13,142 nucleotides of DNA, taken from the NCBI GenBank assembly GCA_031404455.1, contig JANNHP010000228.1:1-13142 (forward strand). The letters are read 5' to 3'. Shown here one piece after another: positions 4,860-12,968 of the stretch. The DNA comes from JANNHP01 sp031404455 (lineage in GTDB: Bacteria > Planctomycetota > JAJSAM01 > JAJVHW01). The notes beneath the pieces were generated by a model. That model had not been told where the DNA came from. It worked only from the letters and a program-made list of their open reading frames with translations, and made no database searches. A program made the position numbers and the translations under genes. The number at the start of each line of letters is the position of its first letter. The first letter of the stretch is position 1.

Positions 4860-6422
4860 CTACCTCGCGTAATCGGTCACGCGCGTCTCCCTGACCAGCG
4901 TCACCTTCACCTCGCCCGGATAGGTCAGCTCGTTCTCGATGCTCTTCGCGATCTCGCGCGCCATGCGCTGCGCGGTGCGGTCGCCGACCTTCGTCGGGTT
5001 GACCATGACGCGGATCTCGCGGCCGGCCTGAATGGCGTACGCGTGGTCCACGCCCTCGTAGCGGCAGGCGATCTCCTCGAGCTTCTGCAGGCGCTGGACG
5101 TAGCGCTCCAGCGTGTCGCGGCGGGCGCCGGGACGCGCGGCGCTGATGGCGTCGGCGGCCGCGGTGAGGACGGCGTAGCTCGTCTCCATGCGGACGTCTT
5201 CGTGGTGCGCCGCGATCGCGTTGACGACGATCGCGTCCTCGCCGCAGCGGCGCGCGATGTCGGCGCCGATCGCGGGGTGGCCGCCCTCGACCTCGTGGTC
5301 GATGGCCTTGCCGATGTCGTGCAGCAGACCGCAGCGCTTCGCGAGCTTCGGCTTGAGGCCGAGCTCGGCGGCGATTGCGGCGCAGAGTTCGCCGGCCTCG
5401 ATCGAGTGCTGGAGCACGTTCTGGCCGTACGAGGTGCGGTACTTCAGGCGGCCGAGCAGGTGGATGAGTTTCGGGTGCATCTGCCCGACGTTTGTGTCGA
5501 GGACGGCCTTCTTCCCCGCCTCGTTGAGGTCGGCCTCCATCTCGGCCTGCGTCTCCTTCATGACCTCTTCGATGCGGCTCGGGTGGATGCGGCCGTCCTT
5601 GATGAGCTTGAGCATCGCGCGGCGCGCGGTCTCGCGGCGGACGCCGTCGAACGCCGAGACGACGATGACGCCCGGCGTGTCGTCCACGACCACGTCCACG
5701 CCCGACGCCTTCTCGAACGCGCGGATGTTGCGCCCCTCGCGGCCGATGATGCGGCCCTTCACCTCGTCGTTCGGGAGATCGATCACCGACACCGAGATCT
5801 CGGCCGCGTGCTCGGAGGCGACGCGCTGGATCGCGGTCGAGAGGATGTCCTTCGTCCGCTCGTCGCACGTGGCGCGGATGCGCTCCTCGCTCTTCGCGAT
5901 GATCCGCGTCTCGTCCTCGGCCACGTCGATCCGGATCTTGTCGAGGAGAACGGTGCGCGCCTCTTCCACGGTCATCCCGGCCGTCTGCGCGAGCACGGCG
6001 CGCTGGTCTTCGAGGAGCTTCGCGAGTTCCTCGTCCTTCTGACGGACGGTCTCCTGCCGCTTCGCGACGCTCGTCTCGACGTCGGCGAGCATGCGCTGGC
6101 GCTTCTCGAGCCCGGAGTCGCGTTCGTCGAGCGCCTGTTCCTTCTTCGTGAGGGCGCGTTCGCGCTCCCGCGCTTCCAGCCGGTCGGTCTCGAGGCGCTT
6201 CTCGTTCTCCGTCCGGAGTTTGAGGAGCTCGTCCTTCGCGGCTAGCTGCGCGTCCCGCTTGAGGTGTTCCGCGTCGTCCTTCGCCTTCGCCCGGATCGTG
6301 TCGGCCTCAGCTCGCGCCTGGTCGGCCTCGACCCGGGACTTCGCCCGTCCGAGCGACCGCGCGACGAGGTAGCCGACGACGAAGATGGCGACGCCCGCGA
6401 GGGCATACCAGAGTGCGTCCAC
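4860..6422 (-). CDS. rny: Ribonuclease Y
   Basis: This 520-residue protein is a membrane-anchored endoribonuclease that starts mRNA decay. It has an N-terminal transmembrane helix (about 4-24), a long charged coiled coil (about 28-210), a KH domain with GRIIGREGRNIR (223-234), and an HD domain. In the HD domain LLHDIGK holds the metal-binding H368-D369 pair, with AHHED at 405-409; QHS at 338-340 lies just upstream. The C-terminus ends PGEVKVTLVRET plus eight residues. Length is typical. The GTG at 6422 is chosen because GGAGG lies six bases before it and translation begins at the anchor; the frame is open far upstream but without family similarity. A long structured leader precedes it. A decayed copy of its last codons lies at 3376-3465. 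Confidence 0.96.
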   Translation of the reverse strand: MDALWYALAGVAIFVVGYLVARSLGRAKSRVEADQARAEADTIRAKAKDDAEHLKRDAQLAAKDELLKLRTENEKRLETDRLEARERERALTKKEQALDERDSGLEKRQRMLADVETSVAKRQETVRQKDEELAKLLEDQRAVLAQTAGMTVEEARTVLLDKIRIDVAEDETRIIAKSEERIRATCDERTKDILSTAIQRVASEHAAEISVSVIDLPNDEVKGRIIGREGRNIRAFEKASGVDVVVDDTPGVIVVSAFDGVRRETARRAMLKLIKDGRIHPSRIEEVMKETQAEMEADLNEAGKKAVLDTNVGQMHPKLIHLLGRLKYRTSYGQNVLQHSIEAGELCAAIAAELGLKPKLAKRCGLLHDIGKAIDHEVEGGHPAIGADIARRCGEDAIVVNAIAAHHEDVRMETSYAVLTAAADAISAARPGARRDTLERYVQRLQKLEEIACRYEGVDHAYAIQAGREIRVMVNPTKVGDRTAQRMAREIAKSIENELTYPGEVKVTLVRETRVTDYAR

Positions 6423-6763
6423 GATGAGCCTCCGTGAGATGGGGTGGATGTCCGCGCGGCATGCGGCCTTGGCCGCGTCGCGCGGGGCGTGAGCCCCGGG
6501 ACGGAGGACGGATCGCAGGGTGCGGATGGCCTGGCCGGCAGATCGGATCGTAGGGGAACGACCGAGCGCCGCGGCATCGCCACCTCGATGGACCGGGGAC
6601 GCTCCCCGGCCGTGTCCATGTCCCGAGAATCTCTTGCGGCCGGCGCGGGGCAGCCCCGACGGGGCGATGGTCGCGCGACCGGGCGAGAGGGTAGTCCTCC
6701 GGGGCCGCGTGCGGAAGCGATTGATCCGGAGCGAGCCCCGCGCGAAGCGCAGCCTCGCGATCG
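6423..6763 (-). ncRNA. Gene-free structured leader of rny, possible regulatory RNA
   Basis: This 341-base gap before rny holds no convincing gene but has several strong inverted repeats. CGGGGC-TCAC-GCCCCG lies at 6483-6498, GCGGCC-AA-GGCCGC at 6463-6476 and CGGGG-CTG-CCCCG at 6646-6658. A long hairpin at 6588-6619 has ATGGAC/GTCCAT outside CGGGGA/TCCCCG, with a five-base bulge. An eight-base complement (6502-6509 with 6694-6701) could close the whole region into an irregular rod of about 200 bases. It may be a long 5' untranslated region controlling rny or a separate small RNA of 6S-like shape. No conserved RNA family motif was recognised. The rny ribosome binding site at 6429-6433 is outside the stems. 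Confidence 0.4.
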
Positions 6764-7897
6764 TCAGTTCGACTTCACGCAGTCGAGGCCGAGACCCCGC
6801 CACTTCGCGGCGTCGCCGCGGACGATGAGGCCGTACGTCCCGCCGAAGAACGGAGCCTCGACCGCGCCGAGGATGAGCCTGCCTTCGTAGAACCGGAGCA
6901 CGACGGTGCCGGTCGCCCGCTCGACGACCACCTCGGCCCGCGCGGCCAGGATCGTGCGGACGACTTTGCCCTGATCGTCGGAGCCGACGACGCGGACGTC
7001 GCGGAGCGAGCCGCCGCCCATCGCCCCGATCGAGGCGAACTCGTATCGCACGGGCTCGCCGGTCTCCTGGAGAAGGGCGTTCAGCAGCGTCCTCGCCTTC
7101 TCGACCGTGGCCGCGTCGGCGGGAGTCGGCTTCTCGGCGGGCTTCGGCTCCTTCGCCGAGGCGTCGGGCGCCGCGGAAGACGACGGGCCGGATGCCGCGG
7201 GCCCCCCGACCGGCTGCGGTGCGGGCACCTTCAGGCGCGCGTCGATCTCGGCCTGCATGTCCCCGATGCGCCTCTCGAGGATGTCGGCCCGGGCCTGCTG
7301 CGCCGCGGCCTTCGCCTTCGCCGACTTGACCTCCCACTCCATCGCACCGATCTCGGTCCGGGCACTCTCCGCCCTGCCCTCGACGGCCGCGAGCGCCTTC
7401 TCGCGATCGGCGACCTGGCGGCGTTCGGCGTCGAGGGCGACGCGCGTCGATTCGAGGTCGTGCCGGAGGGCCCCGAGGTCTCCGTCGAGCTGGGCGAGAC
7501 GCGCATCCTCGAGCCTCGTCGCGAGGGCAGAACGCGCGGTCTCCTCGTCGGCGGCGAGCCGGACGAGGCGGCTGCCGATGTCAGACTTCACGCCGTCGAC
7601 GCGATCGGCGATCCACCACACGCCAGCCCCCGCCGCGACCGGGGCGAGGACGAGGAGCGCGAGGAGCCAGCGCGACCGGCGGCGCTCCTCGCGCAGCGCC
7701 GTCCCGAGGTACTCCTGCGACCGCTGGACGCCGCTCAGCGCCTTGATCAGCTCGCGGGCCTGCGCGCGGTTCGCCGCGGCCTCGCGGTTCGACTGGTCGA
7801 GGACGTGCGCGAACGCCTCGGGCCCCGACAGGTCCGAGGGCCGCCCCGACTGGACGATGTCCAGCGGTTCGTCCTCGTCGGAGCGTTGCGATTCCAC
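6764..7897 (-). CDS. Hypothetical single-pass membrane protein with coiled coil
   Basis: This 377-residue protein belongs to no family I recognise. It has an acidic cytoplasmic N-terminus with a helical stretch (about 28-72) and a transmembrane helix at about 77-96 (WLLALLVLAPVAAGAGVWW) preceded by ERRRSR, suggesting the N-terminus is inside. A long Ala/Glu/Arg coiled coil follows (about 100-225), then a Pro/Ala/Ser-rich linker and a compact C-terminal domain (about 265-377). That domain is rich in beta strands, with VRYEFASIG, EVVVERATGTVVLRFYEGRL and FFGGTYGLIV, and is probably extracytoplasmic. The start is GTG, one base after the stop of the upstream gene, so the two are almost certainly co-transcribed. 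The shape suggests an envelope or scaffolding role, but this is only inference. Confidence 0.8.
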   Translation of the reverse strand: MESQRSDEDEPLDIVQSGRPSDLSGPEAFAHVLDQSNREAAANRAQARELIKALSGVQRSQEYLGTALREERRRSRWLLALLVLAPVAAGAGVWWIADRVDGVKSDIGSRLVRLAADEETARSALATRLEDARLAQLDGDLGALRHDLESTRVALDAERRQVADREKALAAVEGRAESARTEIGAMEWEVKSAKAKAAAQQARADILERRIGDMQAEIDARLKVPAPQPVGGPAASGPSSSAAPDASAKEPKPAEKPTPADAATVEKARTLLNALLQETGEPVRYEFASIGAMGGGSLRDVRVVGSDDQGKVVRTILAARAEVVVERATGTVVLRFYEGRLILGAVEAPFFGGTYGLIVRGDAAKWRGLGLDCVKSN

Positions 7898-7898
7898 G

Positions 7899-8558
7899 TC
7901 AGCGTCCCGTCGTCACGGCGGCTGGGTCCTCCCGGAAACGTCGGACGCGTTCGAGGTCGAGCTGATCGCGCACGAGCGCCGTCCCGCCCCATTGGACGTC
8001 CGAGAGGTCCTCGATCCGGCAGTTCGGCGGCAGCGCCATCAGGACGTGGCGCAGCGAGCGAGGCTCGAGCGTGATCCGGGACGCGCCGCCGCCGAGACCG
8101 CGCAGGCGCAGGAGGTCCGCGGGTTCCAGCTTCGCGGTAGCTGGGTCGATCCCACGCAGGGGCTCCCACCCGGCCGCACCCGTGCGGCGGCAGGAGAGCG
8201 GCGTCGTCTCGAAGTCGAGCGTCCACGCCTCGTCCGCGGACACGTTCGCGACGAGGAGCGACGCGAGCTCGCGCGGCGGCTCCTCGCCCGGGAAGAGCGC
8301 CGCGGCGAGCGACGGCTCCCCGTTCGCGTCGGGCCCGGACGGCACGAGGAACATCTCCCGGTGCGCGGCGGACGGGAGCCGGAAGAGGCCCACGAGATCG
8401 GCGACGTCGCGAGTCCCGGCCGAGTTCTCGCCGCCCTTCTTCCCGAAGGTGTTCCAGGCGAACTTCCCGGCGGAGGCGGCCACGAATCCGAGCGCGAGAC
8501 CGGCGGTCACCGCCATCCACGTCGGCGTCCGTCGCCGGGGAGCGGAGCCGTCGCTCAA
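7899..8558 (-). CDS. Hypothetical membrane-anchored protein
   Basis: This protein of up to 219 residues is not recognised. A short basic N-terminus (PRRRTPTW) leads to one hydrophobic segment (about 15-32, MAVTAGLALGFVAASAG). An extracytoplasmic domain follows, with LPSAAHREMFLVP, a PGEEPPRELASLLVANVSAD stretch and a C-terminal SLRHVLMALPPNCRIEDLS. The start is uncertain: the longest choice is a TTG 13 bases after the previous stop, but an ATG at residue 15 is also possible and neither has a strong ribosome binding site. It lies between the HEAT-like secreted protein and the coiled-coil membrane protein with tiny gaps, so the three may form one envelope-linked unit. Confidence 0.75.
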   Translation of the reverse strand: MSDGSAPRRRTPTWMAVTAGLALGFVAASAGKFAWNTFGKKGGENSAGTRDVADLVGLFRLPSAAHREMFLVPSGPDANGEPSLAAALFPGEEPPRELASLLVANVSADEAWTLDFETTPLSCRRTGAAGWEPLRGIDPATAKLEPADLLRLRGLGGGASRITLEPRSLRHVLMALPPNCRIEDLSDVQWGGTALVRDQLDLERVRRFREDPAAVTTGR

Positions 8559-8571
8559 GCGCGCGTCCGGG

Positions 8572-9375
8572 CTAGCTGTCCCAGGACTTGTCCTTCTTGT
8601 GCTCGTTGAACCACTTGCGCGCCTCCTGGACGTCCTTGAACTTCTGTCCCGAGAGCGCGTTGATCGCGTTCATCACGCTCGTCTGGATGATGTTCCACTT
8701 CCGGACCTGGCCCGCGTTCTTGGGGTCCTTCGCCTGGGCGCACGTGCCCTCGGTGCCCTTGATGACCTCTTCGAGGAGATCCTTCCTGAGCTTGCCCGGG
8801 GCGTCCTTGTAGCCGCTGATCGCGTCGGCGGCCTTGCCGACCACGTCCTCCTTGTTGTGCTTCAGGAGGTCTTCGAGCGTCGAGATCGTGGTCTTCTTGG
8901 TGTCCGCGATCTTCTTCAGCGACCGCAGGCAGCTTCCGTAGATGTCCACGGACGGGTCCTTCGCGCCGAGCGCCTTGTCGAGGATGCGCAGGGCCGGCGG
9001 CGCGCCGGCCGTTCCGAGCTCCGCGAGCGCGTCGATGGCCTCGATCGCGACGAGCGTCTTGTCGCCGCGTCCGAAGTGCTCGAGCAGATCGGGCACCGGC
9101 TTCTTCGTGTCCTCGGCGATCTCCTTGTCCTTCCAGATCTCGACGAGCTTCTTGATCGCGGTCTTCGCGTCCTGGTCGGCCATCTTCGAGGCCGCCGCCT
9201 TGGTCTCCTTCAGGTACTGCGCGGCGGCAGCGTCCTTCGTCGGAGCGGGCGGCTGGACGGGAGGCGTCGGCGTGCCGCCCTCCTGCGCGAAGGCAGGAAC
9301 GGGCGCCGCGAAGGCGGCGGCGACGAGGAGCGCTGCGGTCAGGAGCGCTGAAAACGGGCGGCTGGTCATGGTCAC
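8572..9375 (-). CDS. Secreted HEAT-repeat-like protein
   Basis: This 267-residue protein has a clear signal peptide: a short N-region ending SR, a hydrophobic core LLTAALLVAAAFAAPV and a likely cleavage after AFA before QEGG. A Pro/Thr linker follows. The mature part is all-helical with repeats of about 35-40 residues, for example TLVAIEAIDALAELGTAGAPP, SVDIYGSCLRSLKKIAD and VVGKAADAISGYKD, resembling HEAT/armadillo-type scaffolds. The Lys-rich C-terminus ends NEHKKDKSWDS. The GTG at 9375 is chosen over the ATG two codons later because GGAGG lies seven bases before it. It follows pabC by 33 bases containing a perfect GCGGCG/CGCCGC hairpin. It is probably a protein-binding scaffold in the periplasm or envelope. 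Confidence 0.8.
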   Translation of the reverse strand: MTMTSRPFSALLTAALLVAAAFAAPVPAFAQEGGTPTPPVQPPAPTKDAAAAQYLKETKAAASKMADQDAKTAIKKLVEIWKDKEIAEDTKKPVPDLLEHFGRGDKTLVAIEAIDALAELGTAGAPPALRILDKALGAKDPSVDIYGSCLRSLKKIADTKKTTISTLEDLLKHNKEDVVGKAADAISGYKDAPGKLRKDLLEEVIKGTEGTCAQAKDPKNAGQVRKWNIIQTSVMNAINALSGQKFKDVQEARKWFNEHKKDKSWDS

Positions 9376-9387
9376 TGATGATCCTCC

Positions 9388-9402
9388 GCGGCGGGTCGCC
9401 GC
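9388..9402 (-). other. Perfect hairpin between pabC and the HEAT-like gene
   Basis: GCGGCG and CGCCGC flank a three-base loop, ending four bases or fewer before the GGAGG of the next gene. There is no T-run, so it is unlikely to be a terminator; it could tune translation of the downstream gene or mark an mRNA processing boundary. Confidence 0.3.
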
Positions 9403-9408
9403 GTTCGT

Positions 9409-10302
9409 CTACCTGGGCTCATTGTGCGCGGGGCTGCCGTCGTTCGGCATGAGTTCCTTGGTGCCCGGTCCGAGGTTCTCGATGCAACGCGCGAGCCGGG
9501 ACGCGACCGGCCCGGGCGCGGCGAACGTCCGCGTGCCGATCGCGCGGAGCGGACGGACGCCGTCCAGGCTCGATGTCAGGAACACTTCGGAAGCCTCGTC
9601 CATTTCGCCGGGCTCGACGCGCCGCTCCATCGCGGGCCGCCCTTCGCGCGCCAGAGCCTCGAGGCAACGGGCCCTCGTGATCCCCGGCAGGACACCCCTG
9701 TCCAGGGACGGGGTCACCACGATGCCGTCGATCACCGCGAAGACGTTCGCCGCGTCGGCTTCGCACAGGTCGCCGTCCACGGTCGTCAGGAGCGCGACGT
9801 CGGCGCCCGTGTTCCTCGCCGTGATCCGGGCGTGCACCCGCGGCATCGACGAGATCACCTTGTGCCCGGCGAGCGGATCGCGCGGGTCGATGCGCGGCCA
9901 CTCGACGAACCACGCCGTCGCGGGCTCCGCGGGCAGCGACGCGTCGTGCCGGGGCAGAGCGCCGAAGCCGAGCACGAGCGTCCATCCCTCCATCGGCGGG
10001 TCGAGTCCGCGGCCGTGTCCCCGCGTGAGGGTCACGCGCAGCACTGCGCGCGACGGATCTCCCTCGTGCTCGCGCAGAGCCGGGAGCACGTCGACGATCG
10101 TCGCTCCGAGATCGTCGGGGAACCTGAGCCGCAACCGGGCGGCGCTGGCCGCGAGTCTCGCGAGATGGCGGTCGAGGAACCGCGGAACGCCGTCCACGAC
10201 GAGCACGGTCTCGAAGAGTCCGTCGCCGAGGAGGAGCCCGCGGTCGCCGCCGAGCCACAGCGCCGAGTCGGCGTACACGTAGCCGCCCCAGAAAATGCTC
10301 AT
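9409..10302 (-). CDS. pabC: Aminodeoxychorismate lyase (class IV aminotransferase family)
   Basis: This 297-residue protein is a class IV PLP enzyme. The N-terminal FWGGYVYADSALWLGGDRGLLLGDGLFET and the PLP lysine in LAGHKVISSM (K148) fit the family (shown as FWGGYVY, RGLLLGDGLFET). ELCEADAANVFAVIDG-type residues 179-193 (E181, N186), VVTPSL and GVLPGITR (203-210) complete the cofactor site. It should convert 4-amino-4-deoxychorismate to p-aminobenzoate and pyruvate. The assignment to lyase over branched-chain or D-amino acid aminotransferase rests on its position: its ATG overlaps the pabB stop by four bases (ATGA). The lysine context differs a little from the usual K-LNYL, so a side activity is possible. 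Confidence 0.88.
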   Translation of the reverse strand: MSIFWGGYVYADSALWLGGDRGLLLGDGLFETVLVVDGVPRFLDRHLARLAASAARLRLRFPDDLGATIVDVLPALREHEGDPSRAVLRVTLTRGHGRGLDPPMEGWTLVLGFGALPRHDASLPAEPATAWFVEWPRIDPRDPLAGHKVISSMPRVHARITARNTGADVALLTTVDGDLCEADAANVFAVIDGIVVTPSLDRGVLPGITRARCLEALAREGRPAMERRVEPGEMDEASEVFLTSSLDGVRPLRAIGTRTFAAPGPVASRLARCIENLGPGTKELMPNDGSPAHNEPR

Positions 10303-11684
10303 CGCGGCGCCCCCGTCAGCGCCGCGACGAGCGCCCGCGCCTTCACGAGCGTCTCCTCGTACTCCTCCGCCGCAACGGAGTCGGCCACGATTCCCCCGCC
10401 GACGTGGAACGTCACCTCGTCACCGCGCGCGACGAGCGTGCGGATGAGGATGTTCAGCCTGAGGTCGCCGTCGTAGCCGAACCAGCCCGCTGAGCCGCAG
10501 TACGGGCCGCGGCGCACGTCCTCGAGTTCCTCGAGGATCTCCATCGCGCGGATCTTCGGCGCGCCGGTGACGCTGCCGCCCGGCATCGTCGCGCGGACGA
10601 GGTCGGCGGCGTGGACGTCGCGCGAGAGCTCGGCTTCCACGGTCGCCGCCGCGTGGAACACCGTCGGATGCGCGTGGATCTCGCGGGGCACCGTCACGCG
10701 CACGGACCCGGTCCGCGCCACGCGGCCGAGGTCGTTCCTGAGGAGGTCCACGATCATCGCGAGCTCCGCGCGGTCCTTCTCGCTGCGCTCCAGCTCGTCG
10801 CGCAGACGTTCGTCCTCGTGCGCGTCGCCGGACCGGGGCCGCGTGCCCTTGATCGGCCGCGTCGAGACGACGTCGCCCACGCGCAGGAGGAAGAGCTCGG
10901 GGCTGATCGAGAGGATCTCCGGTCCGCCGAGCCGCAGGTAGCACCCCCACGGCGCGGGACTCGCGGCTCGCAGACGTCCATAGACGTCCGCCGCAGGCAG
11001 GCGGAGACGCGACGTGAAGCGCTGCGAGAGGTTGGCCTGGAAGACGTCGCCCGCGCGGATGTACTCGAGCACGCGAGCGAGCCGGCCGAGATAGACGTCG
11101 CGCGTGATGTCGGGCAGCGGGAGGCCTGCGGCGGGCCCGTCCGCCGCAGCCGCGTCAGCGCGAAGGCGGGCCACCTCCTCCAGGAACTCCGCCTGCCGTG
11201 CGAAGAGCCGCGACGGACCCTCCTCCGGATCGCATCCGCCCGTGAAGAAGAGCCGCCGGTCGCGGCGGTCCTCGACGAGGAGCGACTCGAACTCCGCGAC
11301 GACGAAGTCCGGAGTGTCGGGATCGACGGGCAGCCGCGACGGAAGGCGTTCGATGTGCCGTCCGATGTCGTACGAGATCCAGCCGATGAACCCGCCGCGG
11401 TACGGCACGGGGCACTCGGGGTCCGGCTCCATCCTGCGCCCGCCGAGGAGGCGTCGCAGCCCGTCGAGCGCGCCCGGCTTGCCGACCGGCCACGCGACGC
11501 AGCGCCGCGGACGCCACCCGAGGACGGAGAAGCGCGACTCGGGATCGCCCGCGGGATCGGCGCTCGAATCGAGGAACGCGACGGTCTCGCCGCGCGACGC
11601 GAACGCGTGCGCGAGCGGCCAGAGCTCGCGGTACGGAAGCTCCTGCCGGAACGCGGCGAGCGGTCGGTCGTCGGCGGTCTTCAC
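10299..11684 (-). CDS. pabB: Aminodeoxychorismate synthase component I
   Basis: This 461-residue protein is a chorismate-using enzyme of the TrpE/PabB/MenF family. GGFIGWISYDIGRHIE (97-112) and VFQANLSQRF (214-223) are typical of PabB. The motif PIKGTRPR (277-284) carries the lysine (K279) that marks aminodeoxychorismate synthases, where anthranilate synthases have PIAGTRPR. SISPELFL, AMIVDLLRNDLGR (309-321), HPTVFH and MPGGSVTGAPKIRAME (367-382) complete the active site. It makes 4-amino-4-deoxychorismate using ammonia from a glutaminase partner (PabA/TrpG), which is not in this window. It overlaps pabC by four bases. The start is GTG, only 26 bases from the divergent xerC start, with no clear ribosome binding site. 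Confidence 0.94.
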   Translation of the reverse strand: MKTADDRPLAAFRQELPYRELWPLAHAFASRGETVAFLDSSADPAGDPESRFSVLGWRPRRCVAWPVGKPGALDGLRRLLGGRRMEPDPECPVPYRGGFIGWISYDIGRHIERLPSRLPVDPDTPDFVVAEFESLLVEDRRDRRLFFTGGCDPEEGPSRLFARQAEFLEEVARLRADAAAADGPAAGLPLPDITRDVYLGRLARVLEYIRAGDVFQANLSQRFTSRLRLPAADVYGRLRAASPAPWGCYLRLGGPEILSISPELFLLRVGDVVSTRPIKGTRPRSGDAHEDERLRDELERSEKDRAELAMIVDLLRNDLGRVARTGSVRVTVPREIHAHPTVFHAAATVEAELSRDVHAADLVRATMPGGSVTGAPKIRAMEILEELEDVRRGPYCGSAGWFGYDGDLRLNILIRTLVARGDEVTFHVGGGIVADSVAAEEYEETLVKARALVAALTGAPR

Positions 11685-11710
11685 TTCGTGGCGGATGCTA
11701 GCCTTCGTCC
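11685..11710. promoter_or_regulatory. Very short divergent promoter region between pabB and xerC
   Basis: Only 26 bases separate the GTG starts of the two divergent genes. The centre is the palindrome GCTAGC (11697-11702), which gives a -10-like TAGCAT towards pabB (11695-11700) and TAGCCT towards xerC (11699-11704). Either would start transcription within a few bases of the start codon, suggesting leaderless mRNAs. No good -35 element is visible. Confidence 0.35.
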
Positions 11711-12601
11711 GTGCGACCCGACGAAGCGCTCGATGGTTTCCTCGCCTACGGGCGCGGCATCCGTCATCTCTCGCCCCACACGCTCGAAGCGTACAGCGGC
11801 GACCTCGCGCGCTTCTGCGCCTTCCTCGACCGCGCGGGCGTCCCGGACATCCGCCGCGTGGACATCGTGCTGCTCCGCCGCTTCCTCGGCGAGGAGACGG
11901 ACCGCGGACTCGCGAAGACGTCGATCGCGCGGCTCGCGGCGTCGATCCGCAGCTTCCTCAAGTGGCTGCACAAGGAGCGCACGATCGTCACGAACCCCGC
12001 GTCGGCGCTGCGCGCGCCGAGGAAACGCCGCACGCTGCCGGACCCGCTGAGCAAGGCGGAGGTCCTGCGCCTGCTCTCGTCCCCCTCCGAGGACGGATGG
12101 ATCGCCGCGCGCGCGCGGGCGATCGTCGAGGTGCTCTATTCCGCCGGCGTTCGCGTCGGCGAACTCCAGAAGCTGGACCTCACCGACGTCGATCTCGCGA
12201 GCGGCGTCATGCGCGTGAAGGGCAAGCGGAAGAAGGAGCGACTCGCGTTCCTAGGGGCGCCCGCGCGCGCCGGACTCGAGCGCTATCTCGCGCTCCGGTC
12301 GGTGAAGCTCGGAGCGATCCCTTCGCCCGCGCTCTTCGTCAACAACCGCGGCGCGCGACTCTCCGTCCGCGGTCTCGAGCGCGTGGTCGGCGGCCAACTG
12401 GCGCGCGCCGGTCTCGCCGGCCGCGGCACGCCGCACACGCTGCGACACTCCTTCGCGACGCACCTCCTCGACGCGGGCGCCGACCTCCGCAGCGTGCAGG
12501 AGCTCCTCGGCCACGCCGACCTCGCGACGACGCAGATCTACACGCACGTCACGCCGAAGCGATTGCGCGAGGCGTACGACAAGGCGCATCCGAGGGCTTG
12601 A
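11711..12601 (+). CDS. xerC: Tyrosine recombinase XerC
   Basis: This 296-residue protein is a tyrosine recombinase of normal Xer length. The N-terminal core-binding domain (about 4-90) includes RHLSPHTLEAYSGDLARF (18-35) and SIARLAASIRSFLKWL. The catalytic residues are all present: R148 in AGVRVGEL, K172 in the KGKRKKER hairpin, H242 and R245 in PHTLRHSFATHLLDAGADLR, H268 in LLGHADLATT and Y277 in IYTHV. Xer recombinases resolve chromosome dimers at dif near the replication terminus with FtsK. XerC versus XerD or a XerA-type single recombinase cannot be settled by eye. The GTG at 11711 gives the usual N-terminus but has no ribosome binding site. It is divergent from pabB and followed after seven bases by the DUF423 gene. 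Confidence 0.92.
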   Translation: MRPDEALDGFLAYGRGIRHLSPHTLEAYSGDLARFCAFLDRAGVPDIRRVDIVLLRRFLGEETDRGLAKTSIARLAASIRSFLKWLHKERTIVTNPASALRAPRKRRTLPDPLSKAEVLRLLSSPSEDGWIAARARAIVEVLYSAGVRVGELQKLDLTDVDLASGVMRVKGKRKKERLAFLGAPARAGLERYLALRSVKLGAIPSPALFVNNRGARLSVRGLERVVGGQLARAGLAGRGTPHTLRHSFATHLLDAGADLRSVQELLGHADLATTQIYTHVTPKRLREAYDKAHPRA

Positions 12602-12608
12602 TCGGCAC

Positions 12609-12968
12609 ATGACCGCACGACGACTCGCCTCCATCCTCGGCTTCCTCGGCGTCGCCCTCGGCGCGTTCGGAGCGCACGGCCTGAAAGCGACGATCGCCCA
12701 GGTCCCCGACGGTCCCGAATGGTGGCAGAAGGCGACGATGTACCACCTCGTCCACGCCGTCGCGATGCTCGCGACCGGCCGCGGGGATGGCCGCGCGTCG
12801 GCGGCGACATGGTGCTTCGCCGCGGGCATCGCGATCTTCAGCGGCACGCTCTACGTGATGGCGCTCACGGACATCCGCTGGCTCGGGGCGGTGACGCCGA
12901 TCGGCGGCGTGGCGTTGCTCGCAGGGTGGCTGCTGATGCTGCGGCGAACCCCGGACACGCCACGATGA
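12609..12968 (+). CDS. DUF423 family membrane protein (YgdD-like)
   Basis: This 119-residue protein matches DUF423. It has GFLGVALGAFGAHGL at the N-terminus, WWQKATMYHLVHAVAML in the second helix, IFSGTLYVMALT in the third and LGAVTPIGGVALLAGWLLML in the fourth. Four membrane-spanning helices are expected, so it should lie in the inner membrane. Length and motif order are those of the family, whose function is not established. A GAGGG lies about 12 bases before the ATG, rather far. It starts seven bases after xerC and its stop overlaps the next small gene as ATGA, so the three are probably one transcript. Confidence 0.92.
   Translation: MTARRLASILGFLGVALGAFGAHGLKATIAQVPDGPEWWQKATMYHLVHAVAMLATGRGDGRASAATWCFAAGIAIFSGTLYVMALTDIRWLGAVTPIGGVALLAGWLLMLRRTPDTPR

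Noticed and set aside
5043..6245. A 400-codon plus-strand frame opposite rny
   Set aside because: Its composition (Leu/Arg/Asp/Val runs) mirrors rny codons and it matches no family; it is a shadow.
6483..6498. GC-rich hairpin near rny as a transcription terminator of the upstream gene
   Set aside because: It has no T-run, lies only about 60 bases before the rny start and about 265 bases after the upstream stop; a leader structure is more likely.
6423..7337. Upstream extension of the rny frame
   Set aside because: The frame is open far upstream but overlaps another gene and has no RNase Y similarity; GGAGG six bases before the GTG at 6422 fixes the start.
11711..12601. xerC as the integrase of a mobile element
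   Set aside because: Length, motif set and housekeeping neighbours fit a chromosomal Xer recombinase, and no att-like repeats or phage genes flank it.
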